A DNA stretch of 64,000 nt from Vibrio sp. MedPE-SWchi (lineage in GTDB: Bacteria > Pseudomonadota > Gammaproteobacteria > Enterobacterales > Vibrionaceae): positions 620,001-684,000 of the forward strand of contig MPDB01000001.1 of assembly GCA_001874155.1 (NCBI GenBank), given 5' to 3'. The first letter of the stretch is position 1; each line of letters begins with the position of its first letter. The notes under the pieces were generated by a model. That model was not told the origin of the DNA. It saw only the letters and a list, made by a program, of their open reading frames with translations, and made no database searches. This document shows, piece after piece, positions 8,611 to 16,796 of the stretch. The position numbers were made by a program, and so were the translations under genes.

Positions 8611-10347
8611 CTACGCGGTCACCGCTTCTTTTTGCTGCTCTTTTTGTTTCAAGAACGCGTAACCAAAGCCTGTTACCGCAGTACCAGCGGCAATCGCGAC
8701 TAGGTACATCAACACGGGTGAAATAGCGCCAGGAATCAACAATACAAACAATCCGCCATGTGGTGCCATCAGTTGAGCACCAAACAACATAGAAAGCGCA
8801 CCCGTTAAAGCGCCGCCAGCCATGCAGGTAGGGATGACTCTCATTGGATCTTTCGCTGCAAATGGAATCGCGCCTTCGGAAATAAAGCACAGTCCCAGTA
8901 CAAATGATGCTTTCCCTGCTTCTCTCTCACCGGCCTCAAACTTATCTTTCGCTAACCATGTTGCAAGGCCCATTCCCAACGCAGGCACCATACCCGCTGC
9001 CATAATTGCCGCCATTGGTGCGTACGTTTGAGAAGCCAGTAACCCAACGCCGAATGTATACGCCGCTTTGTTGATTGGTCCGCCTAAATCGAAACACATC
9101 ATTGCACCGAGAATAACACCCAATAAAACGGCATTCGCTGAGCCCATGTTATTCAAGAAATTTGTCATCGCTGACATGATGCCCGATACCGGACCACCAA
9201 CAACATAAATCATGACTAAGCCAGTAAACAGGCTTGCTATAAATGGAATGATTAGAATGGGTTTTAGGGCTTCCATCGACTGAGGAAGAGACACTTTGTC
9301 GGCAATCAGCTTAGCAGAATAACCCGCAATAAAACCTGCCGCTATCCCGCCTAAGAAACCTGCCCCTGTTGAGCTTGCCAGCATCCCACCAATAAGACCC
9401 GGCGCTAGACCTGGTCTGTCTGCTATTGAAAAGGCAATGAACCCTGCTAGCACTGGAATCATTAACGCAAAGGCTGAACCACCGCCTATCGTCATAAGCG
9501 CAGCCGCCAATGTTCCTTCTTCTTTGAACGCCTCGATGCCGAAGATAAAAGAAATGGCAATAATCAATCCACCTGCGACAACAACCGGGAGCATGTGAGA
9601 GACGCCAGTCATCAGGTGCTTGTAGGCGCCTTTTTTCTCTTCACTTTCAGATACGTTCGTAGACTGGCCACTATTTTGATACGGTTTGGCTTCTTGGAAG
9701 GCTTTGTTTATCTCTTGTTCTGTTTTCTTTAATGCCAAACTCGTGCTGGTTTTGTACAACGACTTGCCATTAAATCGATCAAGCGGTACTTCGATATCCG
9801 CTGCGATAATCACAAGATCGGCTTGCTCTATTTCTTCCGTCGTCAGTTGATTTTTTGCCCCAACCGAACCTCTTGTCTCGACTTTGATCTCATGCCCTAG
9901 CCTAGCGCTCTCTTTTTCTAGCGCTTCTGCGGCCATAAAGGTATGAGCAACGCCCGTTGGACAAGCCGTAATAGCAACGATTTTCTTTGCTTCGTTGCCC
10001 GATTTCTCAGCTCGCATGATTGTGGATGCTTCTTTAGTCAACTCGGACGCTTCTTTCACTGCTGACGTTAAAAAAGAAACACTGTCCTCTGTGCATTGAG
10101 AAATATCCGCTTGGTAAACTCGCTTGCCAATGAATCGAGTCGTATCAATTGGTGTACTAGCAACAATCACAATCGCTTGGGCGTCGGCAATTTGCTGTTC
10201 AGTTAAGTGTTTTGTTTCGACAACGCTTGAGTGACACTCTATATTGGCACTGTAATTGAGTTCTACTGCGGCTTTTTCTAATAAACCCGCTGCAATCACG
10301 CTGTTGGCAACACCGCTTGGGCAAGCGGTAATGATGGCAATATTCAT
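8611..10347 (-). CDS. fruA: PTS fructose-specific enzyme IIB'BC (FruA)
   Basis: Inner-membrane fructose permease of the phosphotransferase system that delivers fructose 1-phosphate to the cytoplasm. The 578 residues comprise an N-terminal IIB' domain (1-100; ITACPSGVANS), an active IIB domain (about 120-215) with the phosphocysteine motif ITACPTGVAHT, and a IIC transport domain of eight or more helices (about 240-570). In IIB' the usual histidine after the cysteine motif is replaced (GVANS against GVAHT), consistent with a non-catalytic duplicate. It is the last gene of fruB-fruK-fruA, 38 bases after fruK, and phosphate comes from FruB. Regulation by FruR/Cra is expected from the operators upstream of fruB. 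Confidence 0.96.
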   Translation of the reverse strand: MNIAIITACPSGVANSVIAAGLLEKAAVELNYSANIECHSSVVETKHLTEQQIADAQAIVIVASTPIDTTRFIGKRVYQADISQCTEDSVSFLTSAVKEASELTKEASTIMRAEKSGNEAKKIVAITACPTGVAHTFMAAEALEKESARLGHEIKVETRGSVGAKNQLTTEEIEQADLVIIAADIEVPLDRFNGKSLYKTSTSLALKKTEQEINKAFQEAKPYQNSGQSTNVSESEEKKGAYKHLMTGVSHMLPVVVAGGLIIAISFIFGIEAFKEEGTLAAALMTIGGGSAFALMIPVLAGFIAFSIADRPGLAPGLIGGMLASSTGAGFLGGIAAGFIAGYSAKLIADKVSLPQSMEALKPILIIPFIASLFTGLVMIYVVGGPVSGIMSAMTNFLNNMGSANAVLLGVILGAMMCFDLGGPINKAAYTFGVGLLASQTYAPMAAIMAAGMVPALGMGLATWLAKDKFEAGEREAGKASFVLGLCFISEGAIPFAAKDPMRVIPTCMAGGALTGALSMLFGAQLMAPHGGLFVLLIPGAISPVLMYLVAIAAGTAVTGFGYAFLKQKEQQKEAVTA

Positions 10348-10385
10348 AATGTTGACCCTTTTCCTTGTTGGCCTGATAGCAGTTG

Positions 10386-11336
10386 CTACTGGCTTATAAT
10401 ATTTACTTGAGTTTGTTGCTGTAGAGTTTGTAGGTGTTCTATTGATGTTATTCCGACGCCAATTTGAGAGACGGCCAACGCAGAAAGAGCCGTAGCAAAT
10501 TGAAGCAAATCTGTTTCATTCATTTTTGTCATGTGACCCCAGCACAACCCTGCGACTAACGTATCGCCTGCGCCTACGGTACTGACCACCTCCATTTTTG
10601 GTGGTTTGGCTTGAAGCCACTTCCCTTTGTTAAGCCACATCACACCGTCAGCGCCCATAGAGACGACAATGTTGTCAATGTTCTTATCCGCTAGCGTCTC
10701 AGCCGCCGTCATGCACTCATCGAATTCAGTTAACTTTGTCGCCATTAACTGAGAAAGCTCTTCCTCGTTCGGTTTTATCAACCAAGGCTTGGAGTCAATG
10801 CCAGCCGCTAATGCCTCACGACTGCTATCGAAAATCACTTTCTTATCCAACGCGCGAAGCTTTTCAATCCAACTCGCGCACAACGCTGGCGATACACCTG
10901 GGGGAAGGCTACCGGCAATAACAAAATATTCATGATCTTCGGCGAGTTTGAATAGCGTCTCTTCAAACGAAGAAATGGCTTCTTTAGTCACGGTTACACC
11001 AGGAAAATTTATGTCACTGACACTGCCCGACGCTTCAACCAACTTGACATTAATTCTTGTTGAGCCTGAAACTCGAACAAACGCGTCTTTTGCGCCTAGT
11101 CGCTCAAAAAGTTGGCAAAACAGTTCTTGGTTATCCGACCCTAGGAAGCCCGTGACCGTGACTTCAGCACCGAGCTCAGACAGTACCTTGGCAACATTCA
11201 CCCCTTTTCCTGCCGCATGCAGTGAACCTTTATCGACCAAACTCACGCTGTCCGTGTTGATGCTCTGTAAGTGACCCGTTAGATCCAACGCTGGATTGAG
11301 CGTGATCGTGACTACTTTTTTAGTACTTGTCGTCAT
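10386..11336 (-). CDS. fruK: 1-phosphofructokinase
   Basis: PfkB-family kinase of 316 residues converting fructose 1-phosphate to fructose 1,6-bisphosphate with ATP. Visible landmarks are the N-terminal TITLNPALDLT segment, the GKGVNVAKVL sugar-binding loop, and the C-terminal signature STVGAGDTLVAGL with the catalytic aspartate in GAGD. The gene starts three bases after fruB and lies 38 bases before fruA, so it is translated from the same operon. Its substrate, fructose 1-phosphate, is also the Cra effector in enterobacteria. Confidence 0.96.
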   Translation of the reverse strand: MTTSTKKVVTITLNPALDLTGHLQSINTDSVSLVDKGSLHAAGKGVNVAKVLSELGAEVTVTGFLGSDNQELFCQLFERLGAKDAFVRVSGSTRINVKLVEASGSVSDINFPGVTVTKEAISSFEETLFKLAEDHEYFVIAGSLPPGVSPALCASWIEKLRALDKKVIFDSSREALAAGIDSKPWLIKPNEEELSQLMATKLTEFDECMTAAETLADKNIDNIVVSMGADGVMWLNKGKWLQAKPPKMEVVSTVGAGDTLVAGLCWGHMTKMNETDLLQFATALSALAVSQIGVGITSIEHLQTLQQQTQVNIISQ

Positions 11337-11339
11337 TGC

Positions 11340-12500
11340 TTACCCCTCACCCAAACCAGACTCGATCGCCTTACCAATCGACTCAATCGCTTGCTTTGCA
11401 TCTGCCCCATCGGCGGTAAATTTCAGCGTGAAGCCGTGTTTCACCCCGAGAGAAATTACTTTCATGAGGCTTTTCGCATTCACCTGCGCGCCGTCACCGT
11501 CGAGGTTTGAAACCTTGATTGTCGATTCAAACTTTTTCGCTTCGGCGACCAGCATTGCGCCAGGTCTCGCGTGCAGGCCATGAGCATTTTTAATTTTAAA
11601 TTCGCCGCTGAATAAGCCATCAGAATCAATGGCCTGCGTTAAATCTGTCGCTGATGTTTCAAGCTGGGCATCACGACTCGCAAAGAATTGAAGCAATTGA
11701 GATTCAGTCATCGATAAGAGAGTCGACTGCTGCTTATTGAAGACAAGTTCCGTTAATTTTTTTAATACGTCTTGATGCAGTTGGTTGCACGCTGAAATAG
11801 CGATTAAGGCGCTGACTGGCTGTTTGTCTACCGTAAACTCGTTGGCGGTGATGAACGCCATCGCGGTTTTCTTCACGCCGATTTCACTGCTAATAAGCCA
11901 CACTCCACCGCCTAGATGAGTCGGTTGTTTAGCAATAACATCTGCAACGAACGTTGAATCTACGCAGCCTCGATTGCGCATCAGCCCACTCGCAACCGCG
12001 CTAAGTTGAATCATATCGGTCGCCGGAAACTGGAGTTGGATTAGTTCATGGTCGAAATCTAATTCGCTCTGGGTTTGACCATTCAGGATGTCGATCAACT
12101 GTTGTTTGGAATTCGCTCGCTGTAGCTGCTCTTCGACACCGTCACCGGAAAGCACATTGGTTAACTGTTTTAGAATACCGAGATGCTCATCCGACTGCGC
12201 GGCAATACCAATTGCCACGTAAACGGTATTACCATCTCCCCAATCCATCCCTTGCGGAAAATGATGCAAGGAGACACCCGTTTCACCGACAAGGTGGCGA
12301 GTTTGAGTGGTGCCGTGAGGGATAGCGATACCATTACCAAGGTAGGTAGAATTTTGAGACTCACGTGCCAACATCCCCGCTTCATAGCCACTCTTAACAT
12401 AGCCTTTAGAGGTGAGATCCTGTGCGATGACTCTGATCGCGTCGCTCTTGTCTTTAAAAGACTGGTTTAAAGTGATGTCATTCGTTGTCAATGTGAGCAT
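11340..12500 (-). CDS. fruB: Fructose PTS diphosphoryl transfer protein (IIA-HPr fusion, FPr)
   Basis: Cytosolic phosphocarrier that takes phosphate from enzyme I and hands it to FruA. The 386 residues comprise an N-terminal IIA-Fru domain (1-145) with the active histidine in IPHGTT, a central linker domain (about 150-285), and a C-terminal HPr-like domain (about 295-385) with the active histidine in HGLHARPG and the regulatory-serine region SLMKVISLG. The length matches the enterobacterial FruB. It is the first gene of the fru operon; three palindromic FruR-type sites lie in the 294-base region shared with the divergent fruR gene. Confidence 0.95.
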   Translation of the reverse strand: MLTLTTNDITLNQSFKDKSDAIRVIAQDLTSKGYVKSGYEAGMLARESQNSTYLGNGIAIPHGTTQTRHLVGETGVSLHHFPQGMDWGDGNTVYVAIGIAAQSDEHLGILKQLTNVLSGDGVEEQLQRANSKQQLIDILNGQTQSELDFDHELIQLQFPATDMIQLSAVASGLMRNRGCVDSTFVADVIAKQPTHLGGGVWLISSEIGVKKTAMAFITANEFTVDKQPVSALIAISACNQLHQDVLKKLTELVFNKQQSTLLSMTESQLLQFFASRDAQLETSATDLTQAIDSDGLFSGEFKIKNAHGLHARPGAMLVAEAKKFESTIKVSNLDGDGAQVNAKSLMKVISLGVKHGFTLKFTADGADAKQAIESIGKAIESGLGEG

Positions 12501-12560
12501 AACGGCTTGCCTCAGTAAAATGCGAAGTGACGTCGCATATCTTGTGTTAGTGTTTTGCTT

Positions 12561-12584
12561 AAATGCTGAATCGATTCAGCATTT
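12561..12584. promoter_or_regulatory. FruR/Cra operator proximal to fruB
   Basis: This is a perfect 24-base palindrome centred on GCTGAATCGATTCAGC, extended by AAAT/ATTT arms. It matches the Cra-type half-site TGAAWC. It lies 61 bases upstream of the fruB start and would control the operon. Confidence 0.8.
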
Positions 12585-12689
12585 AACTAAAAAAAACCGA
12601 CATAAAGCGTTCTCTTTCTTTATGCCTTAGGAATATCAACAAAGCTCAATAAGTAACAATACTCACTATTTTTCTTTTTTGTTAACCTT

Positions 12690-12726
12690 GCTGAATCCTT
12701 TCAGCTTTAATACTGAATCGATTCAG
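12690..12726. promoter_or_regulatory. Tandem FruR/Cra operators proximal to fruR
   Basis: There are two sites in a row: GCTGAATCCTTTCAGC (12690-12705) and the perfect palindrome CTGAATCGATTCAG (12713-12726). Their centres are about 22 bases apart, two helical turns, so two dimers could bind on one face. They lie about 70-105 bases upstream of the fruR ATG, which suggests autoregulation. Confidence 0.75.
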
Positions 12727-12794
12727 CGTATAATTCAAGCCTAGCTAAATACTAATAATTATAAATTTGATCAATGGCACAAAAAGGATCCAAA

Positions 12795-13772
12795 ATGACG
12801 TTAGATGAGATAGCAAAACTAGCTGGAGTGTCTAAAACAACCGCCAGTTACGTCATCAATGGCAAGGCTCAAAAATACCGCATATCGCAAAAAACCCAAC
12901 AGAAAGTGATTGCTGTGGTTCAAGAGCACAACTACCGACCAGACCACGCAGCCTCTTCATTGAGAGCGGGAAACAGTCGTTCATTTGGCTTGATCATTCC
13001 GGATCTAGAGAACACCAGCTATGCGAGAATCGCTAAAATTTTGGAGCAAAATTCACGGAAAGCCGGCTATCAAATCTTGATTGGTTGTTCAGACGATGAT
13101 GCCGAAACAGAAAAAAAGGTAACCGAAGCGTTAGTTTCACGCCGTATCGATGCGCTTTTTGTCGCCAGTGCCCTTCCTGACGCCAATGAGTTTTACCTTT
13201 CGATTCAAAATGCAGGCACACCAGTCATTGCGATTGACCGTCCACTTGATGATGAACATTTTGCTTGTATCGTCAGTGAGGATTTTAGTGCTGCGCTTGA
13301 GCTCACTCACTCCGTTATCGAAGCGACAACTCAAACCGTTGGGCTTATCGGCGCTTTACCAGACTTAAACATATCCAAAGAGCGTCAGCTCGGTTTTGAG
13401 TCCGCAGCCAATACAAACAACGTAAAAACACAGCTTGCTTACGGGCAACACTTTAACCGACAAGACGGCTATGCGCAGATGGCCTCATGGATCGAATCGA
13501 ATCAAGTGCCAGATGCGATTGTAACGACCTCTTACACGTTACTCGAAGGCGTACTCGATATGCTGTTAGAAAAGCCAGAACTAATGAATCAAATCAAGCT
13601 GGCAACGTTTGGTGATAATCGCTTGCTAGACTTCTTGCCGATTAAGATCAATTCACTTCCTCAGCAGTTTGACTTGATCTGTGACAGTGCTTTAGCGCAT
13701 GCCCTCAATGCCTCACAAAAACGCTACAGCCCAGGCGTTGAACTCGTCTCTAGAAAGATCATCATTCGATAA
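12795..13772 (+). CDS. fruR: Fructose repressor / catabolite repressor-activator (LacI family)
   Basis: DNA-binding regulator of 325 residues. The N-terminal LacI-type helix-turn-helix (MTLDEIAKLAGVSKTTASYV, then INGKAQKYR) is close to E. coli Cra, followed by the hinge and a periplasmic-binding-protein-like effector domain (GLIIPDLENTSYARIAK; TFGDNRLLDFLP). It should bind fructose 1-phosphate and release its operators. The ATG at 12795 has AAAAGGA upstream; the ATG seven codons earlier (12774) has no ribosome site. In vibrios FruR acts mainly on the fru operon, which here is divergent from it; a wider Cra-like role cannot be judged from this window. Confidence 0.93.
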   Translation: MTLDEIAKLAGVSKTTASYVINGKAQKYRISQKTQQKVIAVVQEHNYRPDHAASSLRAGNSRSFGLIIPDLENTSYARIAKILEQNSRKAGYQILIGCSDDDAETEKKVTEALVSRRIDALFVASALPDANEFYLSIQNAGTPVIAIDRPLDDEHFACIVSEDFSAALELTHSVIEATTQTVGLIGALPDLNISKERQLGFESAANTNNVKTQLAYGQHFNRQDGYAQMASWIESNQVPDAIVTTSYTLLEGVLDMLLEKPELMNQIKLATFGDNRLLDFLPIKINSLPQQFDLICDSALAHALNASQKRYSPGVELVSRKIIIR

Positions 13773-13809
13773 AAGCCTGTCTAGTCCAACTCAAAGAGAT
13801 GGCGTCTTT

Positions 13810-13849
13810 CACTCGGGTTCACCGCTCCAACGAGAAAGGAACCCGAGTG
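13810..13849. repeat. Inverted repeat between convergent genes (possible terminator)
   Basis: An 11-base-pair stem CACTCGGGTTC / GAACCCGAGTG with an 18-base loop lies between the ends of fruR and the Cache-PAS gene. There is no T-run on either side, so it may act as a weak bidirectional or 3'-stabilising hairpin. Confidence 0.55.
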
Positions 13850-13864
13850 CAGTTACTGGGCGGG

Positions 13865-16426
13865 CTACTCTAGGAAATCTCGCTGTACCTTGTCATGGAA
13901 CAGCGAAATTCGACGCAGCACATTTCTAAGATTCTGCTGCTCTAACTTCGTTAGATCGCCGAGTGCGAGAACATCATTCACCTTGCGCAGATCGGTATAT
14001 TCAATGATCTGATTCATAAAGCGCAATTGCCATATGTGGTCGAAGATGTACACCATTTCGCGAAAAGTTGTCGCATCAATTTCATTTTGCGCCAACAAGC
14101 CCTTCAAACGTGCCATGGTATTGCTCTCACGGATATCGTGCTTCAACGCGTATATCCGGCAGAACACCTCCATTGGCCGCAAACACTCTTTAAGGTTCAA
14201 TGAGTCCCGACCATCATAAAGTTCGGTTTCTATCTCATCAGCGGTGTTAAGCGGGACTTCATGGGTAAGACAATTTTTCGCATACGTGAACAAAAACTCT
14301 GGCTTAGCCTTTAGTAAACTTTGAATATGTGACTGAATGCCATTCACGAGCGAACTCTCACCGTAGGTCGAGCGAATATCAAAGAAGACATTTAACTCAA
14401 GAATGGCCTCAGGTGTGGCTTGCGCGATCCATAAGGCAAAATTCTCCTCCCACTCTTTTTGGCTCAGACACCATTGATGATTGGTCGCCATTATCAACCC
14501 ATCACAATACTTGTAACCCGCTTGGTTGAGCATCGCGCATACTTTTTCTGCCAGGTGCAAGAAATAGCGCCGAATTGATTTGAGGTCAGCATCTTCTGGC
14601 GTTTCAAACACGATTGCATTGTCTTGATCCGAAAACAAGGTCATGTCATGTCGAGCATTACTACCGAAAGAGATGAAGGAGAATCGCACTGGTGGCTCTC
14701 CTATATCTTTAATGGTCAAATCTATAAACTGGCATATTGCGGCATCGTAGGTGCTACCGATGAGCCTTCGCAAATAGTCAGGACGATTACCCGATTCAAT
14801 CATCTCCCGTATTAGATCGGGCAGTTGATTTAATGACTCGACGACCTGCCCATGGCTCACTCCGTTTTCTATCTCAGACACAATATTGGCACTGACTTTT
14901 TGGTAGTTAGAAACTCGGTTCGCTACTCCAAAGCTTCCACCATAGATCTTTCGAACAATGGGGCGAAATGAGATCACATGTCCCAGTTTTTCCGACAGAA
15001 AGATCCTTGATGTGCTTAAGATAATGTCGATGGGTTTTCCGCTTTTGGTCTGGATCTGAGCTTCAAATTCACTCGGTTCACTTTCATTGTTAAACAGCCG
15101 CTGTAAATGCTGAGTCACTTCGCTATTTTTCGAGGTTTCAGTAAACAGTTCTTGCCAGATAGAGTGGGACTGCAGTTCTGTACTGGTATAGCCAAGCAAT
15201 TGATGAAGCCGGCTGTTTGAGAAGATGATCTTTCCATCAGCTTCCAGAATGTACCCTTCATTCGATGACTCAACCAAAGCTCGATATCTGTCTTTGGCTT
15301 CATGCAGTGCCAACTCAGCGCGTTTTTTACGATTCTCGATCACCTTCGACTGGGAAATAACGTAACTCATGATGCCAACCAGCCCGATCGTAATAACAAG
15401 GAACACGCGATACAACGTGCCTTCAATGCGATCGATCCCCTGTTTTACGTCTTGATAATAAGCGCCTGTTCCAATGATCCATTGCCACTCCTCGACTCCT
15501 TCAACGTATGTCATTTTAGGGGCGGTGATATTGGGGTCGTCTTTCCATTGCCATTGATACTCTAAGTAACCGTGCTGATCCTCTTTCACTAATTGAGTTA
15601 TCTCGGCAAATACTGGAAAGCCCGTGGTATTTTCACTGTCTCGATAGTTGGTAAGATCCTGACCTTTTAAATCACTTCGATAAGGGTGCATCACCATGTA
15701 AGGGTGCATGTCTGTGATAAAGAAATAGTCTTTATTTTCATCCCCATAGCGCATCGTTTTAATTTCATTGGCAGCCCGCTCCTGTGCTTTTTCTAAACTC
15801 AGTAGACCTTGCTGCTCTAACGTAACGTAACCATCAACGATACTGACGGCCGTTGACGTAAGTTCCCTAAGCATCTGTCGTTTTTGTGCCACCATAGAAT
15901 TTTCCACCAACGGAACAATCACATAGATGATGGAAGTGATAAACAGAACGATGGCGGCAATGGTTGGGGTAACGATTCTTAGACTGAAACTCGAGACTGA
16001 AGTTTTTCCCTCATTCGAAGCCGAAGGTAAGCCACTGAAATAGTCGGCGAGCTCTCTGGCATCCAACACTTCTTTGAGTTCTTCTCCGTGTGAGACATCA
16101 TGATATTTTGCGGTAAACGTGCCATTTTCGAAGTCAGTGCGTGATGGGAGGTAGCCTTCGTAATCATCACGTATATGTGTCTCAAACACGTTTTTGATTT
16201 GTTGGTTGGTGTACTTGTCACCAAACTCTTGGATCGCTTCGGAGAGTGCTTCTTTACAATGACGAAAACGGCGATGATCGTACGGGTCGTAATCAAGATC
16301 TTTGGCCATTCTCAAAGAGTGATCACTGCCATTCGGGTCAAAAAATCCATCGATCCATTGATGAATGTCTTCAGCGCGTAGGTTAAAGAGCTGTTCGGTT
16401 CGATCGGCGTGTTCTGTTATTTTCAT
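13865..16426 (-). CDS. Membrane Cache-PAS protein with DUF294 nucleotidyltransferase domain
   Basis: The 853-residue protein has an unusual order: a soluble N-terminal region (1-140) that I do not recognise; TM1 (about 150-173); a periplasmic single-Cache sensor (about 175-335, with DYFFITDMHPYMVMHPYR); TM2 (about 338-358); a short coiled coil; a PAS domain (about 378-490, GYTSTELQ); and a GlnD/DUF294-type nucleotidyltransferase (about 530-690) with intact motif GSNARHDMTLFSDQDN (588-603, acidic D600/D602), then a helical DUF294_C-like tail. It has no kinase, GGDEF or MCP module. It probably senses a small external molecule and transfers a nucleotide to an unknown target. It is divergent from the DUF3360 permease across 370 bases, which may be its partner. 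Confidence 0.82.
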   Translation of the reverse strand: MKITEHADRTEQLFNLRAEDIHQWIDGFFDPNGSDHSLRMAKDLDYDPYDHRRFRHCKEALSEAIQEFGDKYTNQQIKNVFETHIRDDYEGYLPSRTDFENGTFTAKYHDVSHGEELKEVLDARELADYFSGLPSASNEGKTSVSSFSLRIVTPTIAAIVLFITSIIYVIVPLVENSMVAQKRQMLRELTSTAVSIVDGYVTLEQQGLLSLEKAQERAANEIKTMRYGDENKDYFFITDMHPYMVMHPYRSDLKGQDLTNYRDSENTTGFPVFAEITQLVKEDQHGYLEYQWQWKDDPNITAPKMTYVEGVEEWQWIIGTGAYYQDVKQGIDRIEGTLYRVFLVITIGLVGIMSYVISQSKVIENRKKRAELALHEAKDRYRALVESSNEGYILEADGKIIFSNSRLHQLLGYTSTELQSHSIWQELFTETSKNSEVTQHLQRLFNNESEPSEFEAQIQTKSGKPIDIILSTSRIFLSEKLGHVISFRPIVRKIYGGSFGVANRVSNYQKVSANIVSEIENGVSHGQVVESLNQLPDLIREMIESGNRPDYLRRLIGSTYDAAICQFIDLTIKDIGEPPVRFSFISFGSNARHDMTLFSDQDNAIVFETPEDADLKSIRRYFLHLAEKVCAMLNQAGYKYCDGLIMATNHQWCLSQKEWEENFALWIAQATPEAILELNVFFDIRSTYGESSLVNGIQSHIQSLLKAKPEFLFTYAKNCLTHEVPLNTADEIETELYDGRDSLNLKECLRPMEVFCRIYALKHDIRESNTMARLKGLLAQNEIDATTFREMVYIFDHIWQLRFMNQIIEYTDLRKVNDVLALGDLTKLEQQNLRNVLRRISLFHDKVQRDFLE

Positions 16427-16603
16427 TAGCTATAAGATTCAATTGTAATATTGATAAAACACTCAAAAAGTGCGCGCCACGTAACAAGTTTGCTTAAAAA
16501 ATTTACATTACACCCAAACTTCCTTTGAAAAACTAACCTAAATCAATAGTCGGAACTATTAGCTTTTCTAGACTGAGCCTCTCAAATTGAAATGAATTCT
16601 AAT

Positions 16604-16628
16604 AGCAAGGAGATGCCTTGCTGTTTTT
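16604..16628 (+). terminator. Terminator-like hairpin in the leader of the DUF3360 permease gene
   Basis: The stem AGCAAGG / CCTTGCT (loop AGATG) is followed by GTTTTT, 169 bases upstream of the permease start and with no gene before it on this strand. A second GCAAGG at 16684-16689 could pair with the CCTTGC arm instead. The arrangement resembles an attenuator. The remainder of the gap 16427-16796 shows no other feature I can support. Confidence 0.45.
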
Positions 16629-16796
16629 ATCATCGAGATAAGCCAACCATCATTTCTCTCTTTATTCGCAAAGAAATAGAGATGCAAGGTAACGTCTGGG
16701 ATGTCGTCTCGCACTGGTCGAAGGCTAGTGTACCAAGCGCAAGTGGAAACAAGCTGGTTATGGTGAAGCTCAAAACTCTAGTAAAGGGAAGACACC

